Assembly: GCF_019351435.1 (NCBI RefSeq) | Contig: NZ_JAHWYN010000027.1 | Location: forward strand, 1-34,795 | Direction of reading: 5' to 3' | Length of the DNA: 34,795 bases | From: Flavobacterium taihuense | GTDB lineage: Bacteria; Bacteroidota; Bacteroidia; Flavobacteriales; Flavobacteriaceae | Shown here: positions 1-7,388 of the stretch, one piece after another | How the letters are laid out: each line of letters opens with the position of its first letter | How positions within the stretch are numbered: the stretch's first letter is position 1 | Notes under the pieces: model-generated | What the model saw: only the letters and a program-made list of their open reading frames with translations | Database searches by the model: none | Told to the model about the DNA's origin: nothing | Translations under genes and position numbers: made by a program

Positions 1-22
1 CCAGGATCAAACTCTTCATCGT
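1..22 (-). rRNA. rrs: 16S ribosomal RNA, 5' end only
   Basis: Read on the minus strand, the first 17 bases of the window give GAAGAGTTTGATCCTGG, the universal start of bacterial 16S rRNA. By alignment with the E. coli 5' end, the mature RNA should begin near position 22. The rest of the gene lies outside the window. The two promoters behind it support the assignment. Confidence 0.95.
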
Positions 23-214
23 ATATTATGCGCCTAATAAATTAAGCTGTTTTTATTTGACTGAAGTTCTAGTGGTTATTCTCAAATCTTCCGATTCTAT
101 TACTCTTATTTTATTTGTTCTGATTTTCATCAGAACGGCTGTCAATTCAATATGTCTAGGAACGTGTTCTTCTTGTTTTCCGATCGTTTAACCCACCATT
201 GTGTGTCTCTCGAA
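23..214 (-). other. rRNA operon leader region
   Basis: This transcribed spacer lies between the nearer rRNA promoter and the 16S 5' end. It holds no ORF. One clear structure is a perfect 8-bp inverted repeat, GTTCTGAT/ATCAGAAC, at 117-124 and 129-136 with a 4-base loop. It lacks a T-run on the minus strand side, so it reads as a leader RNA hairpin and not a terminator. A role in processing or antitermination is inference. Confidence 0.6.
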
Positions 215-252
215 GCGGGTGCAAAAGTACAAAGCTTTTTCTTTTCTCACAA
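215..252 (-). promoter_or_regulatory. rRNA promoter P2 (proximal)
   Basis: On the minus strand the -7 box TACTTTTG (229 to 222) matches the Bacteroidota consensus TAnnTTTG. A -33 TTG (252 to 250) lies 20 bases upstream. The -7 box runs directly into CACCCGC, a G+C-rich stretch in a very AT-rich region, as expected for a stringently controlled rRNA discriminator. The same 15-base block recurs in P1, 121 bases upstream. Confidence 0.8.
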
Positions 253-335
253 GCTTTTTTTGAATTTTTTTTTGAAATAAATTTCAGTCTTAATTCGTTT
301 AGCTTGCCAGTATTTAAATGAACTTGTGCGTTGTT

Positions 336-372
336 GCGGGTGCAAAAGTAGCTAGTTTATTCGTTTAAACAA
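336..372 (-). promoter_or_regulatory. rRNA promoter P1 (distal)
   Basis: On the minus strand, TACTTTTG (350 to 343) follows a TTG (372 to 370) with a 19-base spacer. The -7 box is followed by CACCCGC, identical to P2. Tandem promoters are typical of rRNA operons. The block is too G+C-rich for this neighbourhood to be chance. Confidence 0.8.
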
Positions 373-761
373 TGACTTTTTACATTTATTTTACTTTAAT
401 TTTAGACTTATTTTTTAAAACATTGATATATTGAAATTTACAGCCACCTGTTTTTGTGAATTCCTAAATTCCTATAGCCTGTTTTTCATAATTTGATCTG
501 TTTTGACCTGTTTGGGGATTATCTTAAGGCTGTCAAACATTAAATCAGACACGAATTATCGCAGGTTTTTATTTATTGTTTACGCAACACATCACAATTT
601 TGCTTGCAATTACAGCACAACAACAAACAAGAATACGAAATAAGATGCAGATTGAGCAGATTCACTAAAACGAAGTCGTGAATTATCACGGATTTTTCTT
701 TGGAGCTTTCTCTCCTATATATAGATGTGAGTTTTTCACAAATCTCTTATAAAAACTAATC

Positions 762-836
762 CCTAGCCCTGATAGTAGTGGAAATCCTCCTAGTGCCGGG
801 GTTCGGCACTAGGAGATTGCAACGGATAGCAGGAAA
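762..836. repeat. Intergenic hairpin repeat element, copy 1
   Basis: A perfect 12-bp stem (787-798 and 804-815, CTCCTAGTGCCG and its complement) with a 5-base loop is flanked on the left by CCCTGATAGTAGTGGAAA and on the right by TTGCAACGGATAGCAGG. The same flanks, with a wholly different stem, occur at 18601-18742. I recall elements of this form being common between Flavobacterium genes, but could not check this. It lies 3' of the permease gene (stop at 858), so it may also end that transcript. Positions 373-761 hold no gene that I can support. Confidence 0.7.
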
Positions 837-857
837 AGCTCCTGATGATATTGGGAT

Positions 858-2093
858 TTAATCAAAACGAATGGCTTTGACTGGGGAAATTTTGGTGATT
901 ATATACGAAGGAATCAACAATACTACCGCACAAATGGTTACCGTAAGCAGATTTAGAACCAAGATATACCCCAAGTTAAGATATACGGGAGCCTGATTTA
1001 CATAATAGTTTTCGGGATCGAGTTTTATTATTCCGAAATGTTGTTGGATTAATAATAATGAAATTCCAATAAGGTTACCCCAAAACAAACCTCTTATTAT
1101 AAGATAGAAGGCATTGTAGAGAAATATCTTTCTGACTGACCAGTTGTTAGCCCCCAATGCTTTCAGAATTCCTATCATTTGAGTACGTTCTAGAATAAGA
1201 ACCAATAAAGCAACAACCATATTTATGGTTGCCACGAGTATCATTACCACTAATATGACTATAATATTGAAATCAAAAAGCTGTAACCACTCAAATATGT
1301 AACTGTACTTTTCAATAATCGTTTTGGTATCGAGAGTTGAGGAGGTTTTTTTATAAACTTGTTCACCAGTTTCTTTTATGGCATTGAAGTCTTTCACAAA
1401 AACCTCAAAAGCTCCAATTTGATTGGGAGCCCATTTATTGATTCGTTGTATATGACGAATGTCTCCTATTATATAAGTAGCATCGAATTGTTGAAACCCT
1501 GAATTGAAAATCCCTGCTATTTTGAATCGACGAACATTGGGCAACTGATTTTGATCTTCCTTAATAAAAAAAGTATTGAAGGAACCTCCCACTTTTAGAT
1601 TCAACCGATTGGCAAGGAATTGAGAAATCACAACTTCTTGGGTAACTTCTTTTGAAAAATTAGGCAACCTTCCAGAAACGAGATACTCTTTTATATTCTC
1701 CCATTGATAATCATTTCCCACACCTTTGAAAATAATTCCTTCGAATGCCGCTTCAGTTCTGATAATTCCAGCTTTACTGGCTATGGCCTGAATATGACTT
1801 ACCCCAGGAACTGAAGTAAACTTTGGATAAAATTCTTGATTCTTTGCAATGGGCAATAATGTGATTTCGGATTGATTATTATCATAGTTTGAAATTATGA
1901 TATGACCATTGAAAGCTGCAATTTTTTCCCGAATTTTATTTTGCAAACCTATCCCAGTAGCAACCGACACTATCATCATAATCATTCCAATCGCAATGGC
2001 TGAAATCGCAATATTAATAATAGGTGCCGATATACTACTTTTATAATCTTTGGCGGTAATAAGCCTTTTGGCAATAAAATATTCTAAATTCAA
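858..2093 (-). CDS. LolC/LolE-like ABC transporter permease
   Basis: A 411-residue inner-membrane permease of the FtsX/LolC/LolE type. This family works with a LolD-type ATPase to release lipoproteins from the inner membrane. An N-terminal helix (about 22-48) is followed by a large periplasmic MacB-like domain (about 50-270) and three C-terminal helices (about 274-300, 318-345 and 370-400). The cytoplasmic stretch ILERTQMIGILKALGA (about 302-317) is the conserved coupling segment of FtsX-family permeases. Size and layout match LolE. No ATPase gene is adjacent, so the partner must be encoded elsewhere. It is the only gene between the rRNA promoters and ykgJ. Whether it is LolC, LolE or another FtsX-family permease cannot be settled here. 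Confidence 0.85.
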   Translation of the reverse strand: MNLEYFIAKRLITAKDYKSSISAPIINIAISAIAIGMIMMIVSVATGIGLQNKIREKIAAFNGHIIISNYDNNQSEITLLPIAKNQEFYPKFTSVPGVSHIQAIASKAGIIRTEAAFEGIIFKGVGNDYQWENIKEYLVSGRLPNFSKEVTQEVVISQFLANRLNLKVGGSFNTFFIKEDQNQLPNVRRFKIAGIFNSGFQQFDATYIIGDIRHIQRINKWAPNQIGAFEVFVKDFNAIKETGEQVYKKTSSTLDTKTIIEKYSYIFEWLQLFDFNIIVILVVMILVATINMVVALLVLILERTQMIGILKALGANNWSVRKIFLYNAFYLIIRGLFWGNLIGISLLLIQQHFGIIKLDPENYYVNQAPVYLNLGYILVLNLLTVTICAVVLLIPSYIITKISPVKAIRFD

Positions 2094-2117
2094 GTTGTTT
2101 TATTTTGAGAAACTGAA

Positions 2118-2152
2118 CAAATATACATAAAGTTTCATTTAACGCTTAGCAA
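2118..2152 (-). promoter_or_regulatory. Promoter of the LolC/E-like gene
   Basis: TATATTTG on the minus strand (2125 to 2118) matches TAnnTTTG and lies 25 bases before the start codon. The nearest upstream TTG (2152 to 2150) is 24 bases away, longer than the usual 19-21, so the -33 assignment is weak. Confidence 0.5.
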
Positions 2153-2170
2153 ATCCATTTGGTTAACTTT

Positions 2171-2215
2171 AAATTACCACTGATACCTGAAAGCAATCGA
2201 TTAGAGTGGTAATTT
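2171..2215 (-). terminator. Terminator-like hairpin after ykgJ
   Basis: A perfect 11-bp inverted repeat (AAATTACCACT at 2171-2181, complement at 2205-2215) with a 23-base loop overlaps the last codons and stop of the YkgJ-like gene. On the minus strand the stem is followed by TAAAGTT and not a real T-run, so termination is plausible but not certain. Confidence 0.5.
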
Positions 2216-2695
2216 CTTTTTCATTTCTTCAACTATATTAAATGCCGCAGGACATATTGAAACATTCTTTAGAGTCAAATCTGCGATTTGTTGAAATTTT
2301 TTTCGATCAGTATGTGGAAATTCTCTGCAAGCTTTTGGACGAACATCATATATCATACAAGCATTTTCATGATCTAAAAAAGTACAAGGAACACTTTGCA
2401 ACACATAATCCTTATCTTCATCAATTCGCAAATATTGCTCAATAAATAGCTGTGGTTTTTGTTTTAAAAATTTAGAAATACGCTCAATATCTGCCAAAGT
2501 AAATAATGGCCCGGTAGTTTTACAACAATTAGCACAGTTCAAACAATTGGTTTTTTTGAATTCGGCATCATGAATATCTTGCATTACATAATCTAAATTC
2601 TTTGGCGTTTTCTTTTTTAGCTTATCAAAATACTTTTTGTTTTCGATATGCTTATCTTTGGCTAGTTTTCCTAATTCGTTTAAAGTTGGTTTCAA
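2201..2695 (-). CDS. YkgJ family cysteine cluster protein
   Basis: A 164-residue soluble protein of the YkgJ/UPF0153 family, thought to bind zinc or an iron-sulfur cluster; the biochemical role of the family is not established. The diagnostic cysteine cluster CxxCxxCC is at residues 54-61 (CLNCANCC). It is followed by a Cys in VPCTFLD, one in ACMIYDVRP and one in KACREFPH, the usual family spacing. The start ATG at 2695 sits 25 bases downstream of a TACTTTTG -7 box. The gene is divergent from the methyltransferase, with about 75 bases between the start codons. Length is normal for the family. Confidence 0.9.
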   Translation of the reverse strand: MKPTLNELGKLAKDKHIENKKYFDKLKKKTPKNLDYVMQDIHDAEFKKTNCLNCANCCKTTGPLFTLADIERISKFLKQKPQLFIEQYLRIDEDKDYVLQSVPCTFLDHENACMIYDVRPKACREFPHTDRKKFQQIADLTLKNVSICPAAFNIVEEMKKKLPL

Positions 2696-2719
2696 TGCCG
2701 AAATTTATTGATGATTTCG

Positions 2720-2727
2720 CAAAAGTA
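2720..2727 (-). promoter_or_regulatory. -7 promoter box for the ykgJ-like gene
   Basis: TACTTTTG on the minus strand matches TAnnTTTG and is 25 bases before the start codon. No TTG occurs at the expected -33 distance, where the sequence is occupied by a heptad repeat tract. Confidence 0.55.
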
Positions 2728-2761
2728 CTAAACTTTAAACTCGGAAATTTAAACTTGAAAC
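2727..2761 (+). repeat. Heptad-periodic tract H1
   Basis: Five consecutive 7-base units with consensus TTTAAAC fill the gap before the methyltransferase ATG at 2770. TTTAAAC occurs exactly twice, TTGAAAC and ACTAAAC differ by one or two bases, and one unit (2741-2747) has diverged. The same heptads TTTAAAC and TTGAAAC reappear in the queA leader, oriented with that gene. Confidence 0.7.
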
Positions 2762-2769
2762 TAAATTTT

Positions 2770-3477
2770 ATGAAAGATCTTTTCGGAAGAGCCATACTTG
2801 ATTACCTAACCAACAACCAACCAGAGGATTTAATTACTGAAACCTCCATCTCCGAGGAAGATGAAATGAGCGTTGCCTATCTTTTCAGGTGTTATGATGA
2901 AATGCCAAAAATTGAACAAAAAGCATTACAATTGGCAAAAGGAAAAGTTTTAGATGTAGGATGCGGAGCTGGAAGTCATAGTTTGACTTTACAGAATGAC
3001 AGGAATCTTGATGTGACTTCTATAGATATTTCGAAAAATGCAATTCAAGCTTGCACTCTTCGCGGTTTAAAAAATGCAAGAGTTCATGATATAATGACTT
3101 TGGAAAACGAAAAATTCGACACGATTTTATTACTAATGAATGGCACGGGAATATTTGGAACACTAAAAGAAACGCCTATCTTTTTGCAAAAACTAAAAAG
3201 TCTATTAAATCCTAACGGACAAATCCTCATAGATTCTTCAGACATTATATATATGTTTGACGAAGATGAAGATGGCGGTAAATGGATTCCATCAGAAAAT
3301 GAATATTATGGTGAAACTATTTTCACCATCACCTACAAAGGTGAAAAAGAAGCACCTTTAAATTGGCTATTTCTAGATTATAACACACTACAAAATGCGG
3401 CTTTCGCCAATGGACTTCAGTGTGAGTTAGTCCTTGAAGGAGAACACTACGATTATTTAGCCAAACTTTCGATTTAA
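2770..3477 (+). CDS. Class I SAM-dependent methyltransferase
   Basis: A soluble methyltransferase of unknown substrate. From the ATG at 2770 the protein has 235 residues. SAM-binding motif I, VLDVGCGAGS, is at residues 60-69; an acidic motif II follows at VTSIDIS and motif IV at FDTILLLMNGTGIFG. The reading frame stays open up to 2602, but that extension would run through the ykgJ-like coding region, its promoter and the heptad tract. The 2770 ATG is therefore preferred; it begins MKDLFGRAILDYL. The BstA-like gene follows after 24 bases, so the two are probably cotranscribed. No + strand promoter matching the consensus was found. Confidence 0.85.
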   Translation: MKDLFGRAILDYLTNNQPEDLITETSISEEDEMSVAYLFRCYDEMPKIEQKALQLAKGKVLDVGCGAGSHSLTLQNDRNLDVTSIDISKNAIQACTLRGLKNARVHDIMTLENEKFDTILLLMNGTGIFGTLKETPIFLQKLKSLLNPNGQILIDSSDIIYMFDEDEDGGKWIPSENEYYGETIFTITYKGEKEAPLNWLFLDYNTLQNAAFANGLQCELVLEGEHYDYLAKLSI

Positions 3478-3501
3478 ACCAATAAACTAAACGAAATTGA
3501 C

Positions 3502-4044
3502 ATGGAAAATTCAGAATTAGAAAAATTACAGTACCCAATCGGGAAATACAAAGCTCCTGATGATTACTCTACAGAATACATAAAAGAGGCGATTTCCCAA
3601 ATCGCATCCTTTCCTGAAAAACTTAAGCAAGAAGTTACTCATTTGAACGAAGAACAACTAGACACGCCTTATCGTAAAGATGGATGGACAATTCGTCAAG
3701 TGATTCACCATTGCGGCGACAGTCATATGAATTGTTACATCCGATTAAAATGGGCGTTAACAGAAAAAATTCCAACAATAAAGTATTACTATGAAGATCG
3801 CTGGTCTCTTTTAGAAGATAATTTAACGATGCCAATTCAAGCATCATTGTTATTACTGGAAGGGCTACACTATAGATTAGCGTATTTGATGAAAAATTTG
3901 AAAACAATCGATTTGCAAAAATCTTTTATACATCCTGAACACAATAAAGAAATACAAATCCAAGAACTTATTGGACTTTATGCTTGGCATGGAAATCATC
4001 ATTTGGGACATATTACTGAACTTAAAAAAAGGAAAGACTGGTAG
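3502..4044 (+). CDS. YfiT/BstA-like bacillithiol transferase (DinB superfamily)
   Basis: A 180-residue metal-binding four-helix protein of the DinB/YfiT superfamily. Bacillus subtilis YfiT (BstA) is a metal-dependent S-transferase using bacillithiol, a thiol that some Bacteroidota also make. Probable metal ligands are visible: a His-His pair in RQVIHHCGDSH (residues 69-70) and HxxxH at 163-167 in AWHGNHHLGH. These correspond to the three His ligands of YfiT. The opening LQYPIGKYKAP is typical of YfiT orthologues. It follows the methyltransferase by 24 bases. The exact substrate is not predictable, and older annotations call such proteins metal-dependent hydrolases. Confidence 0.85.
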   Translation: MENSELEKLQYPIGKYKAPDDYSTEYIKEAISQIASFPEKLKQEVTHLNEEQLDTPYRKDGWTIRQVIHHCGDSHMNCYIRLKWALTEKIPTIKYYYEDRWSLLEDNLTMPIQASLLLLEGLHYRLAYLMKNLKTIDLQKSFIHPEHNKEIQIQELIGLYAWHGNHHLGHITELKKRKDW

Positions 4045-4116
4045 AAATATTCATAACCAAAAAACCAAACGCCTTTAAAAATATTTGTTTTTTTTTAAAT
4101 ATCAATGATTTTCAAA

Positions 4117-4515
4117 TTATCCTTGGCTTGCAATTTTTATAGGCAATTCATAAAGCACTCTGACTTTTTTACCTCTAAATTCACCTGAGGACCATCGAGG
4201 AGATGCCGAAATTACTCTTTTAGCTTCTGCACCAGTACCCTCGCCAAGATCTTTAACTACCTTTACATTGGTTACAGAACCATCCACTTCTATTACAAAA
4301 GCCACTTTTAAAACACCTCCATTTCCCTCATATTCAGGCATTTTAAAATTTTTTCCAATAAAATTCATCAGCTCATTGTATCCGCCGGGAAACTCAGGCC
4401 TCACTTCTACGTCTTCGTAATTGTAAGGGGCATCATCAACAATGGTGGCTGTTGCCTGTGCAGAGGCGAAATTCACACCAAACAAAATAATTACTAAAAG
4501 TAGAATTCTTTTCAT
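4117..4515 (-). CDS. Secreted stand-alone TonB C-terminal domain protein
   Basis: A 132-residue protein with a cleavable signal peptide (about 1-19, ending ASA before QATA) followed directly by a TonB C-terminal domain (about 33-129). Landmarks are RPEFPGGYNELMNFIGKN, VDGSVTNVKVVKD and KKVRVLYELPIKI. The domain closely resembles the C-terminus of the full TonB at 8545-9342, which has KPEYPGG, KDGSLTDIKVVRD and KKVRVLYSLPITI. The membrane anchor and proline-rich spacer of a working energy transducer are missing, so after cleavage it should be free in the periplasm. Its role is unknown: it might bind TonB boxes or another periplasmic partner. It stands alone with its own promoter. Confidence 0.85.
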   Translation of the reverse strand: MKRILLLVIILFGVNFASAQATATIVDDAPYNYEDVEVRPEFPGGYNELMNFIGKNFKMPEYEGNGGVLKVAFVIEVDGSVTNVKVVKDLGEGTGAEAKRVISASPRWSSGEFRGKKVRVLYELPIKIASQG

Positions 4516-4542
4516 ATCCTTTTTTTTTCAATTATGGCTACT

Positions 4543-4550
4543 CAAAACTA
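4543..4550 (-). promoter_or_regulatory. -7 promoter box for the small TonB-domain gene
   Basis: TAGTTTTG on the minus strand matches TAnnTTTG and lies 27 bases before the ATG. No -33 TTG is seen at the expected distance. Confidence 0.5.
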
Positions 4551-4889
4551 TAGACTACATACTGTAGCTCTTAGTAAATATATAAAAAAATGAGCTAAAA
4601 AAAATCATATATTTAAAAATACATAATAAAAATAACCATATCATTAGAAGTTAAAAATAACCGACTGAATACAAGTTAGTTACCGTAATAGCGATAAAAA
4701 AAAAGAAAATAATTAATAAGAAAAATTAGCTCCACCCATAACTAACTACAAATCAACAAATAAGTAAATATTTACATTCACTTAATAATTATTAAAAAAA
4801 CAAAAAATATATCTACTTACATATTGAATGATAACACATATTTAACTTTCAAATACTTAAGACAAGTACTGATCAAAAAGTTATTTCTA
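4551..4889. other. AT-rich intergenic region with no gene
   Basis: About 340 bases of extremely AT-rich sequence with many A-runs separate queE (stop at 4890) from the promoter of the small TonB-domain gene. I see no ORF, tRNA, strong hairpin or promoter consensus. It carries no heptad repeats and no copy of the hairpin element. Confidence 0.5.
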
Positions 4890-5522
4890 CTATGGAATAT
4901 TCAAATATTTATGCGTTTGCAGTGACACACGCCATTTTGGATTATTCATTACATATTCAACTATAAGCGGAGTCATCTCTTCTTTTTTGCTCCATTCTGG
5001 TTGAAGAAAAAGTATTGCTTTTGGATTTACTTTTTCAGCTTGTTCTTCTGCAAAAATAAAATCATGTTTATTGTAAATAATAACTTTTAGTTCATCCGCA
5101 CTGTCATAAACCGTTTGAGTTGGCAATTTATTTTTTTTTGGCGAAAGACAAATCCAATCCCAAGTTCCACTTAAAGGATACGCACCTGAAGTTTCAATAT
5201 GAACTTTTAAACCATTCTTTTTCAACTTTTGCGTCAAAGGCTTCATATCCCACATTAAAGGCTCTCCTCCTGTGATTACAATAGTATCTGCATACTTATT
5301 AGCATTTTCAACTATTAGATCAATTTTTGTAGGTGGATGCAATTCTGCATTCCAACTCTCTTTGACATCACACCAATGGCAACCAACATCACAACCTCCA
5401 ACTCTAATGAAATAGGCTGCAGTACCTGTATGAAAACCTTCTCCTTGAATAGTATAAAATTCTTCCATAAGAGGAAGCATGGTTCCTTTATTTACTTCTA
5501 ATTGAACTTCTTTTGATAACAT
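4890..5522 (-). CDS. queE: 7-carboxy-7-deazaguanine synthase QueE
   Basis: A radical SAM enzyme converting 6-carboxytetrahydropterin to 7-carboxy-7-deazaguanine in the preQ0/queuosine pathway. The protein has 210 residues. The cluster motif CxxxCxxC is intact at C44, C48 and C51 (CDVGCHWC), and the SAM-binding TGGEP motif is at 84-88. The N-terminal EEFYTIQGEGFHTG is the typical QueE substrate/SAM region. The gene is monocistronic: a terminator at 5645-5670 lies upstream and its own -7 box is at 5540-5547. The predicted transcript starts too close to the ATG to hold a preQ1 riboswitch. queA, which acts later in the pathway, lies about 14 kb away at 18866-19915. Confidence 0.93.
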   Translation of the reverse strand: MLSKEVQLEVNKGTMLPLMEEFYTIQGEGFHTGTAAYFIRVGGCDVGCHWCDVKESWNAELHPPTKIDLIVENANKYADTIVITGGEPLMWDMKPLTQKLKKNGLKVHIETSGAYPLSGTWDWICLSPKKNKLPTQTVYDSADELKVIIYNKHDFIFAEEQAEKVNPKAILFLQPEWSKKEEMTPLIVEYVMNNPKWRVSLQTHKYLNIP

Positions 5523-5539
5523 TATATAAATTTAAGTTG

Positions 5540-5547
5540 CAAAGATA
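5540..5547 (-). promoter_or_regulatory. -7 promoter box for queE
   Basis: TATCTTTG on the minus strand matches TAnnTTTG, 17 bases before the start codon. This leaves a leader of only about ten bases. No TTG sits at a normal -33 spacing. Confidence 0.5.
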
Positions 5548-5644
5548 AGCAATAAATAACAACCATAAGAACAGCAAAAAAAAGACAAAATCCTACTAAA
5601 TCTAAAATCACTGATTAGAAAAATTAGAATTAGTTTAAACGAAA

Positions 5645-5670
5645 AACGGCAATTATTTCTAATTGCCGTT
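5645..5670 (-). terminator. Intrinsic terminator of the exb-tonB-TPR operon
   Basis: A perfect 11-bp stem (AACGGCAATTA at 5645-5655, complement at 5660-5670) has a 4-base loop. On the minus strand it is followed by a short T-run (TTTTTCG). It lies 24 bases beyond the TPR gene stop and ends the seven-gene operon before queE. Confidence 0.85.
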
Positions 5671-5694
5671 CCTAGAAGTATAACTTACCTACTA

Positions 5695-7374
5695 TTACTT
5701 TAAAGCTTTCAATGAATCCAATGCATATTGATTTGCAGGATCAAGCACCAAAGTTTTATTGAAATATTCAATTGCTTTAGCTTTATCCGTATTTGCATAA
5801 CTAGCAGCAGATGTATTATAGCTTTCAATTATTTTTTTAATTACCGCAGGTTTAGCCAACTCTTCAGGGCCTTTCTCCGTAACTATATTTACATAATCAT
5901 TGTAATATTTAATTGTCATCTCATCATTTTCCAACAAACTATTCGTTCTAGCTCTGTATATATAAGCATCTTGAGTTTTCGGAGACGCTTCAATTACCGC
6001 AGCATAAGCCAAATCTGCTCTTTGCAAAGCAATTGGATCAGGTTTTACAATATCTTTTCTAGTATTATCAAAATACAAACTATTTCCTAAATAAAAATTA
6101 TCCAAAACATAGTTTTTAGATTCTTTATTAGCAACAGCTATTTCATAAATTACACCAGCTTGTTTGAATAACTTTAACTCATATAATTTTTTTCCAATGT
6201 CACTAATATTCAATGCTAGACCATTTGCATCCATTTCAGAAGCTTTTTTTACATCAAGGATTGCATTATCAAACAATACATTATCAACAGCTTTCCCATC
6301 TTCCCCAATTGCTTTTTTAATTTTTGCAAATCCTAATGTTTGATAATCCATAGCAATAACTTTATTAGAAGGATTAGCTATAAAACTTTCTAAAGATTTG
6401 ATCGCAACATCATAATTACCATTTTGATACGCTGAGATCCCTAAATAACGAAGAATTCTAGGGTTCACTTTATCCAATTCCACCATTTTATTAGCCTCAG
6501 TTTCTAAAGCTTTATATTCACCAGCGAGTACTAAAAAATCAGCATGACGCATTCTTGAATTAAGAGAATAATCGGTTAACGTTAAATATTTTTCATAATT
6601 CACAAGAGCTTTATCTACATAAACCCTATATTTTGAAGGTTCATTTCTACCCCATAAATAATATGTTTCTGCCAATTCACGATAAACAGGGCCATAATTT
6701 GCATTAATTGCAATTACTTCATCAAATGCTTTTATCGCTTCAATATAAGCTTTAGCTCCTTTCAACAAAACACCCAATTGCATTTTAGCCCTAATCAAAG
6801 TATTATCAATGGTATACGCATTTCGGTAAGCAGAATAAGCTTCATTTTGGTTTTTATCGCCAAAATATGCATTTCCAAGAGCTAAATTTAATTGAGCATC
6901 TTGAGGATTAATTAATTTTGCTTTATTCAAAACTTCTATTGCTTTTTTATAATCCGGTTTTAAAGAATAAGTATAAGCTCTCCCGATAAATAAATATTCT
7001 TCAATATCCTTCTTTTTTAAATCTTTAGTAGCCAAAGCAAATTTTTCTTCTGCCGCAGCGGTATTTCCGTTATCAAGATCTATCAAACCAAAGCCAATAT
7101 TATTCAATCTTGCCCCTTCAGTACCAGCAAGACCCTTTTGATAATAAATTTTAGCCGAATCTACACTGTTTTGCAACATATAAACATTTCCCAAATAAAA
7201 CGCAGCTGTACCATTAGTAGGTTTAGCATTTATAATAGATTTTAAAATCGTTTTCGCGCTTTCAAATTGTTCAGCATCAATTGCTTTTTTTGCTTGATTA
7301 AGGTCTTGCGCCTGGCTTGTTGTTACAATAGCCAATAAAGCAATACTTAAAACTTTAACTTTATTCATCTTCAT
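5695..7374 (-). CDS. Secreted tetratricopeptide repeat protein
   Basis: A 559-residue protein with a signal peptide (about 1-22, cleavage near SQA before QDL). Beyond it are TPR-type helical repeats throughout, for example AAFYLGNVYMLQNSVDSAKIYY, LNLALGNAYFGDKNQNEAYSAY, ILRYLGISAYQNGNYDVAIKSL and, near the C-terminus, AKAIEYFNKTLVLDPANQYAL. It should be a periplasmic scaffold or adaptor. It is the last gene of the exbB-exbD-exbD-tonB operon, 14 bases after the PstS-like gene. That position suggests it works with the Ton motor or the lipoprotein, but nothing in the sequence shows the partner. The start may be the first or third codon (both Met). Confidence 0.88.
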   Translation of the reverse strand: MKMNKVKVLSIALLAIVTTSQAQDLNQAKKAIDAEQFESAKTILKSIINAKPTNGTAAFYLGNVYMLQNSVDSAKIYYQKGLAGTEGARLNNIGFGLIDLDNGNTAAAEEKFALATKDLKKKDIEEYLFIGRAYTYSLKPDYKKAIEVLNKAKLINPQDAQLNLALGNAYFGDKNQNEAYSAYRNAYTIDNTLIRAKMQLGVLLKGAKAYIEAIKAFDEVIAINANYGPVYRELAETYYLWGRNEPSKYRVYVDKALVNYEKYLTLTDYSLNSRMRHADFLVLAGEYKALETEANKMVELDKVNPRILRYLGISAYQNGNYDVAIKSLESFIANPSNKVIAMDYQTLGFAKIKKAIGEDGKAVDNVLFDNAILDVKKASEMDANGLALNISDIGKKLYELKLFKQAGVIYEIAVANKESKNYVLDNFYLGNSLYFDNTRKDIVKPDPIALQRADLAYAAVIEASPKTQDAYIYRARTNSLLENDEMTIKYYNDYVNIVTEKGPEELAKPAVIKKIIESYNTSAASYANTDKAKAIEYFNKTLVLDPANQYALDSLKALK

Positions 7375-7388
7375 TAAATTAATTAATT

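Noticed and set aside
2602..2769. N-terminal extension of the methyltransferase (open frame from 2602)
   Set aside because: The extension overlaps the ykgJ-like coding region on the other strand, its promoter and the heptad tract, and its residues do not look like a methyltransferase. ATG 2770 is the likely start.
4045..4116. T-run with ATATTT/AAATAT near 4078-4100 considered as a terminator for the methyltransferase-bstA pair
   Set aside because: The stem is only 6 weak A-T pairs and does not stand out from the surrounding AT-rich sequence.
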